From assembly GCA_046758465.1 (NCBI GenBank), contig JBHIAG010000051.1, positions 1-15,370 on the forward strand: a stretch of DNA of 15,370 bases, given 5' to 3'. The notes beneath the pieces were generated by a model, which did no database searches, had not been told where the DNA came from, and was given only the letters and a program-made list of their open reading frames with translations. Made by a program: the position numbers and the translations under genes. Of this stretch, positions 13,840-15,370 are shown one piece after another; within the stretch, counting starts at the first letter, position 1, and every line of letters starts with the position of its first letter. The stretch comes from JBHIAG01 sp046758465 (GTDB lineage: Bacteria > Acidobacteriota > Terriglobia > Acidiferrales > 2-02-FULL-67-57).

Positions 13840-13902
13840 AGGAGGGTCCGGAAAGAGCAAGAGAATCTCAGAGGTTTCAAGCTTACACGGGGAGGATTGA
13901 GA

Positions 13903-14616
13903 ATGCTGGCCACTCTTTACATGATAGCCTTTTGGTTGCAAGAACAACCGGTCATAGGCTGGGACCCGATCAGTATGTGGGGCCGCATGGGCATCCCGGC
14001 CAAACTGGTGGTCTTCACCCTGTTAATTATGTCCGTCTGGTCGATCGGGGTGATGTTTGACCGTGGCTTGACCTATGCGGCGGCGCGCAAGCAGTCGCGC
14101 TTCTTTGTCCAGGCTGTGTCCGGCGCGCTGCGTGATGGCAAACTCGAGGAGGCCATCCGCATTGCCGAGCGCAACAAGAAGAGCCACATCGCCAAGGTGG
14201 TTGCCACCGGCTTGCAAGAGTTTCAAACCGCCTCGGGCATCCCCGGGGAGGAAATTGAGGCCAGCCAGCGCGCCCTGGATCGCTCCATCGCCATCGTCCA
14301 CTCCGAACTCAAGCGTGGCCTGGGCGGCCTGGCCACCATCGGTGCCACCGCGCCCTTCGTCGGCCTGTTCGGCACCGTGGTCGGCATCATCAATGCCTTC
14401 GCTGGCATCCAGGCCGAGAAGGCAGCCGGCTTGGCCGCCGTCGCCGGCGGCATCGCTGAGGCGCTCGTTGCCACCGCCCTCGGCCTGTTCGTGGCCGTGC
14501 CCGCCGTGTGGATGTACAACTACTACTCCGGCAGGATTGAATCCTTCGACGTCGAGATGGACAACAGCTCGAAGGAGCTGCTCAACTACTTCATCCTGCG
14601 GCGCGGCAAGAAGTAG
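13903..14616 (+). CDS. exbB: ExbB/TolQ/MotA-family proton channel protein
   Basis: ExbB forms the pentameric inner-membrane scaffold that, with ExbD, uses the proton gradient to power TonB. The 237-residue protein has three membrane segments at about 33-53, 140-165 and 178-205. The large cytoplasmic loop lies between the first two. The family core reads LGGLATIGATAPFVGLFGTV (140-159), then GIINAF and AGGIAEALVATALGLFVAVP (181-200), which includes the small-residue helix lining the channel. ATG 13903 is chosen, seven bases after GGAGG (13891-13895); an in-frame TTG six bases earlier is less likely. It could be called TolQ by homology alone, but the TonB and ExbD neighbours favour ExbB. exbD follows after 11 bases. 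Confidence 0.93.
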   Translation: MLATLYMIAFWLQEQPVIGWDPISMWGRMGIPAKLVVFTLLIMSVWSIGVMFDRGLTYAAARKQSRFFVQAVSGALRDGKLEEAIRIAERNKKSHIAKVVATGLQEFQTASGIPGEEIEASQRALDRSIAIVHSELKRGLGGLATIGATAPFVGLFGTVVGIINAFAGIQAEKAAGLAAVAGGIAEALVATALGLFVAVPAVWMYNYYSGRIESFDVEMDNSSKELLNYFILRRGKK

Positions 14617-14627
14617 AGGAGGCCAGT

Positions 14628-15095
14628 ATGGCGTACAAGCCCAAAGCCCTCGAAGTCAACGCCGACCCCAACGTGGTGCCGATGGCCGACGTGATGTTGG
14701 TCTTGCTGATCATCTTTATGGTGATTACGCCCATGCTGCAAAAGGGCTTCAGCGTCGATCTGGCCCGCACCGAAAACCCCCGCCAGATGCCTGACGCCGA
14801 CAAAGAGGATGCCATGCTGATTGCCATCACCCGCACCGGCAACATCTTCTTCGGCAATCAGCAGATCGCCGCCGAGGACATCGCTGGCAAGGTTCGCGAG
14901 CGCCTGAAAGAGCGCCTGGACAAAACGATCTACGTCAAAAGCGATGCCTGGGCCCGCTACGGAGAAGTCGTCCGAGTCGTGGACGAAGTCCGGGCTGCCG
15001 GCGTGGATAAGCTCGGCTTGCTGACCGAAAAGATCGAAAAACGGCGCCCCGGCAGGGTGGCAGCCCCGGCCGCGCTGGAAACGCCCTCGCCCTAA
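14628..15095 (+). CDS. exbD: ExbD/TolR-family biopolymer transport protein, first copy
   Basis: ExbD is the single-pass partner of ExbB whose membrane aspartate carries protons. This 155-residue protein has the family signature NVVPMADVMLVLLIIFMVIT (15-34) with the essential Asp21 at the start of the helix. A periplasmic domain (about 40-138) follows, including the typical IYVKSDAWARYGEVVRVVDE (101-120). The usual Phe-Ile before the aspartate is Met-Ala here. A Pro/Ala-rich tail (139-155) ends the protein. GAGGAGG lies a few bases before ATG 14628. A second exbD starts 13 bases after the stop, so the complex may contain two different ExbD chains. Confidence 0.93.
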   Translation: MAYKPKALEVNADPNVVPMADVMLVLLIIFMVITPMLQKGFSVDLARTENPRQMPDADKEDAMLIAITRTGNIFFGNQQIAAEDIAGKVRERLKERLDKTIYVKSDAWARYGEVVRVVDEVRAAGVDKLGLLTEKIEKRRPGRVAAPAALETPSP

Positions 15096-15108
15096 AGGAG
15101 GCACTACC

Positions 15109-15370
15109 ATGGCCATGAAAGTCGGAACCAGCAAGGGCGAGATGAGAGAGCCCAATATTGTGCCGTTCATTGACGTGCTCTTGGTGCTAATCATCATCTT
15201 TATGGTGATCACGCCGTTGGTGCCGAAAGGCCTTGACGCCCTGGTGCCGCAGCCGCCCCCGCCCGACGCCCAGATCCGAGAAGATATACTTGCCCGCACC
15301 ATTGTCATCCAGCTCAAGTGCATAGATCTCGCTGACCCCGAGTGCCGCCGGGTGCGCGTGAAAATCAACC
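15109..15370 (+). CDS. ExbD/TolR-family protein, second copy, cut by window end
   Basis: The first 87 residues of a second ExbD are visible. The signature NIVPFIDVLLVLIIIFMVIT (16-35) contains the proton-carrying Asp22 and matches the classical consensus more closely than the first copy does. After the helix comes a proline-rich patch (VPQPPPPDA, 46-54) and the start of the periplasmic domain, with cysteines at 71 and 79 that the first copy lacks. ATG 15109 is seven bases after AGGAGG (15096-15101); ATG 15115 is a possible alternative. Paired exbD genes after one exbB are common in several Gram-negative phyla, and the two chains may have distinct roles. Confidence 0.9.
   Translation, partial: MAMKVGTSKGEMREPNIVPFIDVLLVLIIIFMVITPLVPKGLDALVPQPPPPDAQIREDILARTIVIQLKCIDLADPECRRVRVKIN

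Noticed and set aside
13096..13947. 283-codon open frame antisense to tonB
   Set aside because: It arises from the proline and glycine codon runs of tonB; its Arg/Gly-rich translation has no domain.

Overview
The window is a GC-rich bacterial chromosomal segment. It carries standard housekeeping genes (primary sigma factor, Tgt, YajC-SecD-SecF) and a Ton-type energising cassette of TonB, ExbB and two tandem ExbDs. The high GC content, the secF-tonB-exbB-exbD-exbD order, the C-terminally extended SecF and the many small palindromic repeats between genes best fit an acidobacterium (Acidobacteriota) or a near relative. This assignment is an inference from style and gene order, not a database match. 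I see no tRNA, rRNA, CRISPR array, phage gene or intact transposase.

Left part (1-4600). The 3' end of rpoD is followed by about 390 bases without a gene, including a possible IS-end remnant. Next comes a cytoplasmic GAF-GAF-PP2C (RsbU-type) phosphatase gene on the plus strand, with a near-perfect -10 box only 13 bases before its ATG. Three minus-strand genes then run leftward: a secreted 250-residue protein of unknown function built from two similar halves, a four-helix DUF2231 membrane protein with a His-rich tail, and a membrane-anchored type I phosphodiesterase. The gaps between these genes hold several palindromic repeats and a 97-bp inverted-repeat-bounded element.

Right part (6500-15370). 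Divergent from the phosphodiesterase gene is tgt, overlapped by four bases by a CPBP (Abi) intramembrane protease gene. A second CPBP-like gene faces it on the minus strand, and its product has Gln-Gln where the family has Glu-Glu. This pair sits exactly where tgt and yajC are normally adjacent. After a structured leader of about 250 bases come yajC, secD, secF (ATGA overlap), tonB (3 bases after secF), exbB, exbD and a second exbD cut by the window end, all on the plus strand with short gaps.

Functionally the right half groups two machines that draw on proton-motive force. SecDF-YajC helps pull exported proteins across the inner membrane. ExbB-ExbD-TonB transmits energy to outer-membrane transporters. 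The layout suggests co-expression of protein export with outer-membrane energisation. I found no clearly unknown multi-gene system. The observations most worth checking are the catalytically altered CPBP homologue next to a canonical one, the palindrome inside the yajC reading frame, the duplicated secreted protein, and the families of small palindromic elements.
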